From positions 62,001-126,000 of the forward strand of contig NZ_JABAID010000007.1 in assembly GCF_012641335.1 (NCBI RefSeq): a DNA stretch of 64,000 nucleotides, read 5' to 3'. Numbering within the stretch: the first letter of the stretch is position 1; each line of letters begins with the position of its first letter. The notes below the pieces were generated by a model. It did not search any database, was not told the DNA's origin, and saw nothing but the letters and a program-made list of their open reading frames with translations. This DNA comes from Novosphingobium sp. ERN07. Its GTDB lineage: Bacteria > Pseudomonadota > Alphaproteobacteria > Sphingomonadales > Sphingomonadaceae. Shown piece after piece: positions 53,825 to 62,725 of the stretch. Made by a program: the position numbers and the translations under genes.

Positions 53825-53966
53825 CCCCTCCGTCAGCGCTACGCGCTGCCACCTCCCCATTTGCACTTCGTGAAAACGGGGAGGATTCACGATGCCTAAA
53901 TATCCTCCCCGTTTTTCCGACGGACAAATGGGGAGGTGGCATTCGCGCCAGCGAATGACGGAGGGG
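53825..53966. repeat. Modular palindromic repeat, copy C
   Basis: Left half CCCCTCCGTCAGCGCTACGC ... AACGGGGAGGAT; centre TCACGATGCCTAA; right half ATATCCTCCCCG ... GACGGAGGGG. It occupies much of the 473-bp gene-less interval 53679-54151 between the divergent S9 peptidase and sdhB genes. The rest of that interval holds the tandem GTGTAAAC motif and presumably both promoters, which could not be pinned down. Confidence 0.85.
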
Positions 53967-53998
53967 CAAACCGGCACCGACCTTTTTCTCCATGAACC

Positions 53999-54015
53999 GT
54001 GTAAACTGTGTAAAC
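53999..54015. repeat. Tandem GTGTAAAC motif, copy 2, in a palindromic context
   Basis: GTGTAAACTGTGTAAAC, identical to 32088-32104. Followed by TGTTCAG ... CTGAACA (54017-54047), an inverted repeat around a CCTTGCGCGCGCAAAC centre. It lies ~140 bp upstream of the sdhB start. Confidence 0.55.
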
Positions 54016-54151
54016 CTGTTCAGCCTTGCGCGCGCAAACCTGAACAAAACCACCCTCTACCATTGGGCAGGCCGCACCCCCTTGCCCCTTGCGCTGCAAT
54101 CGCTAAGGACGACTCAGCAAGACGCAGGATGCGCACGACAGGGAATTGACG

Positions 54152-54934
54152 ATGGCGACTTTCTCGCTTCCGAAGAACTCGAAGATCACCGGCAAGGCTC
54201 GCCACCACGCTTCGGCCACGCAAGGCAAGATTCGCAAGTTCAAGGTCTATCGCTACGATCCCGACAGCGGCGAAAATCCGCGTTACGATACGTTCGAGAT
54301 CGATCTGGACCAGTGCGGCCCGATGGTGCTCGACGCGCTGATCAAGATGAAGGGGGAGCAGGATCCCACCCTCACCTTCCGCCGTTCCTGCCGCGAAGGT
54401 ATCTGCGGTTCGTGCGCGATGAACATGAACGGCCGCAACGGTCTTGCCTGCACCACCGCCATCGAAGATCTTTCGGGCGAAGTGCGCATCACGCCGCTGC
54501 CGCACATGGAAGTGATCAAGGATCTCGTCCCCGATTTCACGCACTTCTACGCGCAATACGCCTCGATCCGTCCGTGGCTGCAAACCGTCAGCCCCACGCC
54601 TTCGGGCAAGGAGCGCCTGCAATCGCCCGAACAGCGCGAAAAGCTGGACGGTCTGTACGAATGCATTCTTTGCGCCTGCTGCAGCACCTCGTGCCCCAGC
54701 TACTGGTGGAATTCTGACAAGTTCCTCGGCCCGGCAATCCTGCTGCAGGCGTACCGCTGGCTGGCCGACAGCCGTGACGAGATGACCGGTGAGCGGCTTG
54801 ACGAGCTGGAAGATCCCTTCCGCCTCTATCGCTGCCACACCATCATGAACTGCGCCAACGTGTGCCCCAAGGGCCTCTCGCCCGCACGCGCCATCGCTGA
54901 AATCAAGAAGATGCAGGCCGAGCGCCTCGTCTGA
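54152..54934 (+). CDS. sdhB: Succinate dehydrogenase iron-sulfur subunit
   Basis: 260 residues; ATG at 54152 chosen over a TTG at 54146. Cysteine sets for the three clusters are intact: [12 protein letters not shown] with a distal Cys in GLAC ([2Fe-2S]), [12 protein letters not shown] ([4Fe-4S]) and [17 protein letters not shown] ([3Fe-4S] and second [4Fe-4S] ligand). Transfers electrons from SdhA flavin to the membrane quinone. No sdhC, sdhD or sdhA is next to it; the upstream neighbour is a reversed peptidase gene and repeats. Confidence 0.95.
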   Translation: MATFSLPKNSKITGKARHHASATQGKIRKFKVYRYDPDSGENPRYDTFEIDLDQCGPMVLDALIKMKGEQDPTLTFRRSCREGICGSCAMNMNGRNGLACTTAIEDLSGEVRITPLPHMEVIKDLVPDFTHFYAQYASIRPWLQTVSPTPSGKERLQSPEQREKLDGLYECILCACCSTSCPSYWWNSDKFLGPAILLQAYRWLADSRDEMTGERLDELEDPFRLYRCHTIMNCANVCPKGLSPARAIAEIKKMQAERLV

Positions 54935-54939
54935 CCGGA

Positions 54940-55404
54940 GTGAGCGAACAAGCCTTCCACTACGAACCCGCCGCGGACTATCCCGGCTGGTTCACCTGGA
55001 ACCTCACCGACGAAACCCGCTTCAACGCCCAGACGATGGGCCGAATGCTCACGCGGGTCGAAGAAGGGGTTGATGGCGTACGGCGCACAAGGCTGCGCAT
55101 GTTTCCCGAACGCCGCCATTCCAACCTGCTCGATGCGGTTCACGGCGGCGTAACGCTCGCCCTGATCGATATCGCGCTCTTCGCCGCCATGCGCACGCTG
55201 CTTTCCGGCGACGCGGCAGGATCGGTTACGCTTGATCTTTCCACCCAGTTCATCGGCGCGGGCCGGATTGGGGAACCGCTTGACGCCGTGGTCGAGGTGC
55301 TGCGCGAAACGGGGCGCCTTGTCTTCCTGCGCGGCCTTGCCGTGCAAGGAGACGATACCATCGCCGCATTCAACGGCACGATCCGCAAGCCGACAAAACG
55401 ATGA
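54940..55404 (+). CDS. PaaI-type hotdog thioesterase
   Basis: 154 residues from a GTG at 54940, five bases after sdhB. Hotdog-fold thioesterase pattern: NLLDAVHGGVTLALIDIAL (active-site region with HGG and Asp) and VTLDLSTQFIGAGRIGEPLDA. Predicted to hydrolyse an acyl-CoA; substrate unknown. ATGA overlap with zapE, so sdhB-thioesterase-zapE forms an operon. Confidence 0.85.
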   Translation: MSEQAFHYEPAADYPGWFTWNLTDETRFNAQTMGRMLTRVEEGVDGVRRTRLRMFPERRHSNLLDAVHGGVTLALIDIALFAAMRTLLSGDAAGSVTLDLSTQFIGAGRIGEPLDAVVEVLRETGRLVFLRGLAVQGDDTIAAFNGTIRKPTKR

Positions 55405-56534
55405 CCTCGGTCCTTCAGCGCTACAACGAACTGGTCGCAGCAGGCGAATTGCGCCCGGACGCTGAACAGGCCGCCGCAGCCGCGCGGCTTAATGCATTGC
55501 AGCAAGAGCTTGAGACGCCGGCACCTTCAACCGGTTTCTTCGGCAAGCTTTTCGGCAACAAGCCCGCTCCTCGCCCGCGCGGCGTTTATATGTGGGGCGG
55601 CGTCGGTCGCGGCAAATCGATGCTGATGGACCTGTTTCACGACAACCTGAACATCGCAGCTAAACGTCGCGCCCATTTCCACGAGTTCATGCTCGACGTT
55701 CACGCCCGCCTGCGCGAAGAGCGCAAGAAGGAAAGCGGCGATCCGATCCTGCCCGTCGCCGCGGCCATCGCGGCAGAAACGCGGGTGCTCTGCTTTGACG
55801 AAATGGTCGTCAACAACAGCGCCGACGCAATGATCATGAGTCGCCTGTTCACCGCGCTGATGGTGGAAGGTGGCGTCACTGTGGTTACGACATCGAACCG
55901 CGCGCCGTCAGATCTCTACAAGAACGGGCTGAACCGCGAACACTTCCTGCCCTTCATTGCGCTGGTGCAGGACCGGCTCGACGTGCTGACGCTGAACGGC
56001 CCGACCGACTATCGCCTGCAACGTATGCAGGGCGTGGGCACATGGCACGTGCCGATCGGCTCTGGATCGACCGAGAAAGTGCGCGAAGCCTTCTTCAGGC
56101 TGACCGACTATCCGCCCGAAGACAGCGCCCACGTGCCAAGCTGCGAACTGGACGTTGGCGGCGGGCGGCTGCTCCATGTTCCCAAAAGCCTGAAAGGCGT
56201 GGGCGTGTTCAGCTTCAAGAAGCTGTGCGGCGAGGCGCGAGGCGCGGCAGATTACCTTGCCATCGCGCGGCATTTCCACACAGTGATCGTCGTGGCGATT
56301 GCGCGACTTGGCGCAGAACAGCGCAACGAAACCGCGCGCTTCATCACGCTGATCGACGCGCTTTACGAACACAAGGTCAAGCTGATCGCTACGGCAGATG
56401 CCGAACCTTCAGACCTTTATGACTGGAGTGGCAAAGGTGACGACGAGGGGCGGTTCATGTTCGACCGCACCGTCAGTCGCCTGATGGAGATGCAGAGCCA
56501 GGACTATCTGGCTTTGGGCCACGGCGAGGATTGA
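55401..56534 (+). CDS. zapE: AFG1-family ATPase ZapE
   Basis: 377-residue AAA-type P-loop ATPase: Walker A WGGVGRGKSML, Walker B LCFDEMVVNN, sensor TTSNRAPSDLYKNGLNR and C-terminal helices (ALYEHKVKLIATADAEPSDLY). In E. coli ZapE associates with the divisome; the mitochondrial relatives act on respiratory complexes. Linkage with sdhB is in keeping with a role around respiration or quality control, but this is inference. Confidence 0.9.
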   Translation: MTSVLQRYNELVAAGELRPDAEQAAAAARLNALQQELETPAPSTGFFGKLFGNKPAPRPRGVYMWGGVGRGKSMLMDLFHDNLNIAAKRRAHFHEFMLDVHARLREERKKESGDPILPVAAAIAAETRVLCFDEMVVNNSADAMIMSRLFTALMVEGGVTVVTTSNRAPSDLYKNGLNREHFLPFIALVQDRLDVLTLNGPTDYRLQRMQGVGTWHVPIGSGSTEKVREAFFRLTDYPPEDSAHVPSCELDVGGGRLLHVPKSLKGVGVFSFKKLCGEARGAADYLAIARHFHTVIVVAIARLGAEQRNETARFITLIDALYEHKVKLIATADAEPSDLYDWSGKGDDEGRFMFDRTVSRLMEMQSQDYLALGHGED

Positions 56535-56685
56535 GCAGGCAAAGCTGCGGCTTTGCCCTTCCCGATCTGCCCCTGGCCCGGTCAGCAGGCTGATCATTCG
56601 CTCGGCCGGTCCAGCAGAGCGAAATCTGGCCATAGGTTAATCACTTAGCATTAACCATAGATCGTTTCGATTCGTACAAACGATT

Positions 56686-56719
56686 CGCACCGCCAAACCA
56701 CGATGGGTTTGGCGGTGCG
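56686..56719. repeat. Perfect 14-bp hairpin in the zapE-EAL intergenic region
   Basis: CGCACCGCCAAACC pairs with GGTTTGGCGGTGCG across a six-base loop (ACGATG). It could terminate zapE or a short reverse transcript, though T-runs are poor. A further hairpin GCTGATTT-N7-AAATCAGC lies at 56742-56764. The rest of the 336-bp interval 56535-56870 holds no gene longer than the tiny reverse ORF at 56775-56807. Confidence 0.6.
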
Positions 56720-56774
56720 CAATCATTTCGATTGTGGAAATAGCTGATTTCACAAGGAAATCAGCCGATCACCA

Positions 56775-56807
56775 TCAGGTGAACATCCAGCGAAGAATCT
56801 CATACAT
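56775..56807 (-). CDS. Candidate tiny ORF (10 aa) with hairpin-occluded ribosome site
   Basis: ATG ... TGA reading MYEILRWMFT. GGAGA lies seven bases before the ATG and is inside the 3' arm of a 9-bp hairpin (GTGTCTCCA with TGGAGACAC, forward positions 56812-56837). A second ATG in another frame, four bases on, opens a 17-codon ORF instead. It sits downstream of the EAL gene on the same strand and is followed by the hairpins at 56742-56764 and 56686-56719. Whether it is translated is unknown. Confidence 0.35.
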   Translation of the reverse strand: MYEILRWMFT

Positions 56808-56870
56808 GTTCGTGTCTCCATCCACGATTGGAGACACACAGTTAACACCGAGTTTAATGGTTAACAACTT

Positions 56871-59156
56871 CTAAAGACTGCCCTTTCGTCGCTGTCCCAT
56901 TTTGAGATACCATTGATGGAACTCGGCAAAAGGTTGTGGACGGCCAAGGAAATAGCCCTGCCCCACGTCACAGCCGAGCCTTGACAAGGCAAGATATGTT
57001 GCCTCGTCCTCAATCCCTTCAGCAACCACCGTTTGGCCCAAAGCGTGCGCAAGCCCGATGGTGGATCGAATGATCTCGCGCTCACGTTGATGTGTCAGAA
57101 GGCGCGAAACGAAGCGCCGATCCAGCTTCAGCTCGTCGCTGGGCAAATCGGCAAGATAGGCCAGACTGGCCTCGCCCGTGCCGAAATCATCGATAGACAG
57201 GCGGAAACCCATGCTGCGCAGTTGCGACAGATTTTGCACTGCCGCCGGGCGATTGCGCACGCTTGATGTTTCAGTTACCTCGATTGTCAGGAGATGAGGA
57301 TCAATTCCTCGCCTGCGGACGATCTCGGCAAAGTTCGGCACCAGCGAAGGCTTGTCCACCATCTGCGCCGAAAGGTTAACGCTCATCTGAAAATGCTGGT
57401 CGAGACCGGCAATCGCCAGTGCTGCTGTAATCGCTTCATCGACCACCCAATACGTCAAGGCATCGATGCGACCAGCGCGTTCCGCCTGCAAGATAAATGC
57501 ATCCGGCGCGATCGGGCCACGGGTCGGATGGCTCCACCGGATCAGTGCCTCGGCACCTATGGGCCGGCCTTCGCGCATATCCCACTGGCTCTGGAACGCC
57601 AGCCAGATTTCGCCATTGCGCAACCCTTCATCGATACGTGCATGAAGCGACAATTCCCAAGGCGCTTCTGCCAGCCGTTCGGCTTCGAAAAGTTCAACCG
57701 AGCGCCCGCTGGCCAAGGCATCGTTGGCGCTGGCGACGGCTGAATTGACGCGCGTGGGCGCATCAATGCCTTCATTGCGATCAAGGCCGAAGTGAATGTT
57801 CGTATCGAAGGTATAGCTGCCGATCTGTAGGGGAGCCGAAAACAGCGCGCGCAACCCTTCAAGGTGATTGAGCTGCATTTCGAGCGGACGGGCTTCTTCG
57901 GTCCATGCGAAATGACCGCCCTCGCCATTATAGACCGTATCGATGCCAGAGCCGACCGACAGGCGGCGCGCGATCTGACGAGCGCATTCGCCGTGAAGAT
58001 CTTTGGGCAATGTTGCCAGAATCTCTTCATAACGACCGATAACGGCAACCACGACATCGCATCCGGTGGCCAATGGCCTTGCGCTGAGCGCAAGGAGATT
58101 GGGCAATCCGGACGTACTGGTATGCTGAACGCGCCGGACACGCTTTTGCCATATGCGGGCAATGCCATAGATCATGGCGCACAGCGCCGCGCCCCCCATA
58201 TCGAGGCTCAATCCAAGACGTTGCAACAGCACCGGCAGAACAAAGACGCCTGCAACTGCGCCTGCATAGAGCAGTGCCTTGCGACGGGTGGTTACTGCCC
58301 TGCTGCCAAGGTAAATGAGCAGCCAGACCACGATCAGCAGTGGTATGCCATTGAATGAAAGCGCCACAGGCTTCTTCAGCGCATCGGCACCGGCAAGGTC
58401 CAGCGCCAAAGGATGCATCCGGCCTTTGCCAAAATAGCCCATTGGCGGCGCAATGCCCGCCGAATTCACGATAACCGTCCGTCCAGTCAAAAGGCCAGGC
58501 GGATAGTCTCCCTTCAGGAACTTGCTGGCATTGAGATAGGGAACAGACTCAACATCGAGCAGGAATTCTGGTGCGAATGCGCCCTGCGAACCCTTGCGAA
58601 CATGGGCGAGCGCCGTCGGGAACGTGGGATAAGATTTCCCGCCGACGTTGATCACATAGTCCGACAGCAGGCCGAATTCGATAAAGTTTGTACGCCAAGC
58701 CGATAGCGCAACCGGCGCGCCGCCCAGCTTCTCAGCATTCGGTATATCGAAATCCGCTACTGTGAAGGGCTGATTGATGAAGCCACTTCGTTTGCTGCGA
58801 ACCACGAAAGTGACATCAGGCTTAAGTTGGCGGATCGCCTCAAGCAGCGCTTTGTCACCTTGAGGATCTTCGCCAAATTTAACGGGACTGTCGACAAACA
58901 CGCGCTGCGGCATTTGCCCAGCAACGTTTTCGAGAACCGTTGCAAGCTTGCGCGAATCGATTATCGATTTTTCGCTGGCGTTTACACCGCCATCAAAACT
59001 CAAGACGATCGTGCTTTGTGACGCTGGGTAGCTGCCCAACTTGTATCGCATATTCGAGAAAACATGATCGATTGGAGACAGCAAATCGCTGGCAAAAGTC
59101 AGCAACGCCGGGATCAGCAGCGCGAGATACAGCGGAGAGCGCAGTTTCTTCAGCAT
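56871..59156 (-). CDS. CHASE2 - degenerate GGDEF - EAL cyclic-di-GMP phosphodiesterase
   Basis: 761-residue membrane protein. N-terminal helix (LYLALLIPALLTFASDLL), periplasmic CHASE2 sensor (~30-270), three membrane helices (~272-345), a degenerate GGDEF domain (~355-500; GEGGHFAW replaces GGDEF) and an EAL domain (~510-750). The EAL domain keeps GAEALIRW, NLSAQM, EVTETSS, DDFGTG, KLDRRF, VAEGIED and QGYFLGRP, so phosphodiesterase activity is expected. The degenerate GGDEF may bind GTP allosterically. It lies directly downstream of the XrtA exopolysaccharide genes, where c-di-GMP control would be logical. Confidence 0.9.
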   Translation of the reverse strand: MLKKLRSPLYLALLIPALLTFASDLLSPIDHVFSNMRYKLGSYPASQSTIVLSFDGGVNASEKSIIDSRKLATVLENVAGQMPQRVFVDSPVKFGEDPQGDKALLEAIRQLKPDVTFVVRSKRSGFINQPFTVADFDIPNAEKLGGAPVALSAWRTNFIEFGLLSDYVINVGGKSYPTFPTALAHVRKGSQGAFAPEFLLDVESVPYLNASKFLKGDYPPGLLTGRTVIVNSAGIAPPMGYFGKGRMHPLALDLAGADALKKPVALSFNGIPLLIVVWLLIYLGSRAVTTRRKALLYAGAVAGVFVLPVLLQRLGLSLDMGGAALCAMIYGIARIWQKRVRRVQHTSTSGLPNLLALSARPLATGCDVVVAVIGRYEEILATLPKDLHGECARQIARRLSVGSGIDTVYNGEGGHFAWTEEARPLEMQLNHLEGLRALFSAPLQIGSYTFDTNIHFGLDRNEGIDAPTRVNSAVASANDALASGRSVELFEAERLAEAPWELSLHARIDEGLRNGEIWLAFQSQWDMREGRPIGAEALIRWSHPTRGPIAPDAFILQAERAGRIDALTYWVVDEAITAALAIAGLDQHFQMSVNLSAQMVDKPSLVPNFAEIVRRRGIDPHLLTIEVTETSSVRNRPAAVQNLSQLRSMGFRLSIDDFGTGEASLAYLADLPSDELKLDRRFVSRLLTHQREREIIRSTIGLAHALGQTVVAEGIEDEATYLALSRLGCDVGQGYFLGRPQPFAEFHQWYLKMGQRRKGSL

Positions 59157-59239
59157 GGACCCACGGTCGTTGTTTCCACACCGGACTAGTCCGAAATGGT
59201 GAAGATCGTCTTACCGAGGATGCGATAATTAAGCGCAGG

Positions 59240-61129
59240 TCAACCAAGGCGCTCGAATGATTTCCGTAACATGAGCAGTTGCCAGATCAGCCGGCTGTGG
59301 TCGGCGCGGCCCGCGATATGCGCCTCGGCAAGCGTTTCGATCCGTGCGGCATCGAACCATCCGGTTGATGCGAGCACACCACTGGAAGCAAGGCCACGCG
59401 CCTCTGATGCCAGTGGGCCGCGCAACCACTCCGCAATCGGCGTGACGAAGCCCATCTTCGGGCGGTAGAGCACGTCCTGCGGCAGATAGCGCTGCATGGT
59501 ATGCTTGATCAGCCATTTGCCGGTGGCACCGCGCACCCGCATCCGTTCCGGCAGCCGCGCCCCGAATTCAACAAGGCGGTGATCGAGCAATGGCTCACGC
59601 GCTTCGAGGCTGACGGCCATACTGGTGCGATCAACCTTGGTCAGGATATCGCCCGGCATATAGAACTTGAGATCGGCATATTGCGCGCGGTCCAGCCCGG
59701 AGCGTGCAGGCGCACGGCGCATCAGATCGATCAGCGGCTGTTCGGCGCGATAATCGCCGCGCAAACGCTTGAAATCAGGGCTGTAAAGCGATTCGCGCAA
59801 CTCTGGCGAAGTGGCTGCCAAAGCGCGCGCATAGCCTTCCTCACCTGTCGCGGCGAGGCTGAGCAACGTGGTCTTGGCGCGCAAGGGGCGCGGTGCCCAG
59901 TCTGCTTTGGGCCAGATCGCGCCGAGGCCGCCGAACAAAGGTTTGCGCAAGGCGGCGGGCAGCAGGCCACGCACCTGTTCCTCGCGGTGCTGGAAGGTCT
60001 GACGGCGATATCCGGCAAAGGCCTCGTCCGCGCCATCACCGGAAAGCGCCACGGTCACATGTTCGCGCGCGAGTTCGCACACCCGGAACGTGGGCAGGGA
60101 CGAGGCATCGGCAAAGGGTTCGTCGAACATGCCCGAAAGCCGGTCAACCAGCGTGAAATCCTCGGCAGAAACCGTGCGTTTCCAGTGCTGTGTATGGCAT
60201 TGTTGCGCAATCCTGTCAGCATAGGCCGTCTCATCGAGCGCGGAGACATCAAAGCCGATGGAGCAGGTCTTTACCGGCGTTGTGCTCGCCTCGGCCATCA
60301 GTGCGACGACGCTGGAACTGTCCACCCCGCCCGAAAGGAACGCGCCCAGCGGGACATCGGCCAGCATCCGCGAGGTTACCGCGTCGCGCATGTGGTGGAG
60401 CAGATGTGCGCCAAGGTCTTCGGCGCTTCCCTTTGCGCGGTCAGCAAAGGAAATGTCCCACCACTGCACCGGTGCGGGCGGCGGGGCATCGGCGCGGAGC
60501 AACTGGTAGTGCCCGGCGGGCAGCTTCTCCACGCCCTTCAGGATCGAGCGATGATCGGGGACGTAGCCCCACGCGAGGTAATCCTCCACCGCCAGCGGAT
60601 CGATCTCACGTTGCAATGAAGGATGCGCCAGCAAGGCTTTGAGTTCTGACCCGAAAATCACCGCGCCATCCGAAAGGCGCGCAGTGAACAGCGGCTTCAC
60701 GCCGAAACGGTCACGCACCAGCAGGGTGGTGCGCTGACGCAGATCGTGCAGCGCGAAAGCAAACATGCCGTGGAGGCGCGGCAGGCAATCGATACCCCAG
60801 TGCCGCCACGCCTGCAGGATCACTTCAGTATCGCCATCGGTGCGAAACTGCGCACCCAGCGCCTGAAGTTCCTTGCGCAAATCCCTGAAATTATAGATTT
60901 CACCGTTGAAGACGATCACCACGTCGCCTTCTACCGCCATCATCGGCTGCGGCGATCCGGCAAGATCGATGATCGAGAGGCGGCGGTGGCCTAGGCCGAC
61001 GCCCGGCGCAGTCCACACGCCCTCACCATCAGGCCCGCGATGCGCGATGGCATCGCACATGCGGCGAACGCGATCAGGTTCTACTGGCTTGAGGCCTTCG
61101 GTGTGGATGATTCCGGCTATTCCGCACAT
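59240..61129 (-). CDS. XrtA-associated asparagine synthetase-like amidotransferase
   Basis: 629 residues. Class II glutamine amidotransferase domain with Cys2 nucleophile (MCGIAGI), RGPDGEG and FNGEIYNF, then an asparagine synthetase domain with SGGVDSSSV (PP-loop ATP site), DGADEAFAGY and SVEAREPLLDHRLVEF (in part). Context with exosortase and a PEP-CTERM-type glycosyltransferase matches the exosortase A-associated amidotransferase, thought to amidate a sugar in the exported polysaccharide. Starts 9 bp after the xrtA stop. Confidence 0.92.
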   Translation of the reverse strand: MCGIAGIIHTEGLKPVEPDRVRRMCDAIAHRGPDGEGVWTAPGVGLGHRRLSIIDLAGSPQPMMAVEGDVVIVFNGEIYNFRDLRKELQALGAQFRTDGDTEVILQAWRHWGIDCLPRLHGMFAFALHDLRQRTTLLVRDRFGVKPLFTARLSDGAVIFGSELKALLAHPSLQREIDPLAVEDYLAWGYVPDHRSILKGVEKLPAGHYQLLRADAPPPAPVQWWDISFADRAKGSAEDLGAHLLHHMRDAVTSRMLADVPLGAFLSGGVDSSSVVALMAEASTTPVKTCSIGFDVSALDETAYADRIAQQCHTQHWKRTVSAEDFTLVDRLSGMFDEPFADASSLPTFRVCELAREHVTVALSGDGADEAFAGYRRQTFQHREEQVRGLLPAALRKPLFGGLGAIWPKADWAPRPLRAKTTLLSLAATGEEGYARALAATSPELRESLYSPDFKRLRGDYRAEQPLIDLMRRAPARSGLDRAQYADLKFYMPGDILTKVDRTSMAVSLEAREPLLDHRLVEFGARLPERMRVRGATGKWLIKHTMQRYLPQDVLYRPKMGFVTPIAEWLRGPLASEARGLASSGVLASTGWFDAARIETLAEAHIAGRADHSRLIWQLLMLRKSFERLG

Positions 61130-61138
61130 GCCCTGGCT

Positions 61139-62725
61139 CTATCCCCCCGACGCCACACGGTCCATCAAGGCATCGACCGAACCGGTTGCACCAAGAAACG
61201 CACGCATGGACTGTTCGGCGGATGGCTGGCCGGGCAATTCGTCTTCAGCCGAGATGATCAGCGTGGCGGTCGTCCGCTCGCGCAGCAGAAGTCGGTCAAG
61301 AATATTCTGGAGTTTCAGACGGCTGTTGCTGCCAGTTAGGAGGTCGCCTGAACGATAGAAGGTTTCGGCCAGACGATGCACCGGTCCCGCAGTCTGGATG
61401 CGGTCGGCATGTCCTCCTGCCAGTGCCGCGGGCGAGCGTTCCCACGCCCAGCCGGTGTCTGGCGTCAGGACCCCTTCGCCAAAACCGCCTGCTTCGCGCC
61501 CTTCGCTCTGCCCCGAATAGAGCGCGTAGGACACGTCCACCGTGTGTCCCACCCCATCGCGGAAGCGGGCGAGGAGGACGTGCGAAGCGCCCGTGTGGCG
61601 CGGTCGCCAGAAGGCACGTGGGATGTAATCGACCTGCTGCCAGCCAGGCACAGCCGGGAATGCGATGCGCGCGGGCACCGCAGCCTCAAGCCGGTTGGCC
61701 AATGCGCCCCAACCGATAAACAGCAGCGCCAGCGCGGCCATCGTGGCAAGCGCGCGGCCCTGACCGAAGCGAAACGCGGCCAAGCGGGCAAGCAGCGGAC
61801 TGGCGATGATAGCCTGCGCATCAATCATCCGGTCTTCAATCGCGCGGTCGAAGAACTTCCACGCCACGGCCATGACCAGCGCCATGACCAGTGCGAAGAA
61901 TATCCAGCCGTAGAAGATGTGATCGAAGCCGGCGGCAAATTCGATGCCCTGGCTCTGCGCGATGAAGATCGTGCCCCATGCACGCACACCGTTGGCAAGG
62001 ATCGGCATCACCACGCTGAGCGCCATGAAGGCGATGCGGCGCGGCCAGGACCGAAAGCAGACGTTGGCCACCAATGCGCCATAGGCAATCATCGCGATCA
62101 GGAACTTCACGCCTGAACAGGCCTCGGCCACTTCGAAATAGCCGCCCGGCGTGGTGATGAACACGCCTTCGATATGTGCAGGCACCTGCGAAAGATCGAG
62201 CAGGATCATGGTGATTGCGGCGGTGATCGTCTGGAGCGTGGGCACCAGTTCATCGCCTGCCGGCACAAGGAACAGCATGTAGGCTAGCGGGAACAGCAGC
62301 GCCACTGATGCGCGCGGGCCAAGCAGCGTCAGCACGCTGGCTTGTGCCATCAGCACCACACCAAGCTGTTTTGCCAGCGAAAGCCCGGCGAAATCGCCAA
62401 GCAGCCACAGGAAACCCGCGCCCCCGAACAGGACGAGGCCGGGCCACCAGCCTTCAGGCGCGATCTTCACCACTTCGCGCCAGCGCAAGGAAACCAGCCA
62501 GCCAAGAATGAAGGGGATCAGCAAAACGTGGTTGTAGGTGGACGCATCCCACCATTGCAGAAACATCGCCTGCCAGTCTGCCGCGAACAGCACGACATTG
62601 CCCAGCCACGCCAGCGCGATACAGCCAAGCGCGCGGCGCCATCCGGCAGGAAGCTTGGCCCACGCCCGGCCAAGGGGGGCATCTTGCACCAGATTATGCG
62701 GCACAGGACGTGCTTTCCCGGCCAT
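61139..62725 (-). CDS. xrtA: Exosortase A fused to EpsI domain
   Basis: 528 residues, start set at the ATG at 62725, overlapping the upstream gene by 32 bp (GTG at 62704 is an alternative). Multi-pass exosortase domain (~25-300) with the catalytic Cys in EACSGVKFL, Arg in NGVRAWGTIF and His in FDHIFYGW. The C-terminal ~190 residues after a membrane helix (LATMAALALLFIGWGAL) form the EpsI/DUF3485 domain. Exosortases cleave PEP-CTERM tails of exported proteins; the EpsI fusion is typical of the XrtA subtype. Confidence 0.92.
   Translation of the reverse strand: MAGKARPVPHNLVQDAPLGRAWAKLPAGWRRALGCIALAWLGNVVLFAADWQAMFLQWWDASTYNHVLLIPFILGWLVSLRWREVVKIAPEGWWPGLVLFGGAGFLWLLGDFAGLSLAKQLGVVLMAQASVLTLLGPRASVALLFPLAYMLFLVPAGDELVPTLQTITAAITMILLDLSQVPAHIEGVFITTPGGYFEVAEACSGVKFLIAMIAYGALVANVCFRSWPRRIAFMALSVVMPILANGVRAWGTIFIAQSQGIEFAAGFDHIFYGWIFFALVMALVMAVAWKFFDRAIEDRMIDAQAIIASPLLARLAAFRFGQGRALATMAALALLFIGWGALANRLEAAVPARIAFPAVPGWQQVDYIPRAFWRPRHTGASHVLLARFRDGVGHTVDVSYALYSGQSEGREAGGFGEGVLTPDTGWAWERSPAALAGGHADRIQTAGPVHRLAETFYRSGDLLTGSNSRLKLQNILDRLLLRERTTATLIISAEDELPGQPSAEQSMRAFLGATGSVDALMDRVASGG

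Noticed and set aside
51508..53966. Possible CRISPR array or IS element formed by the palindromic repeats
   Set aside because: No regular short spacers, no transposase gene and only single inverted units at each locus.
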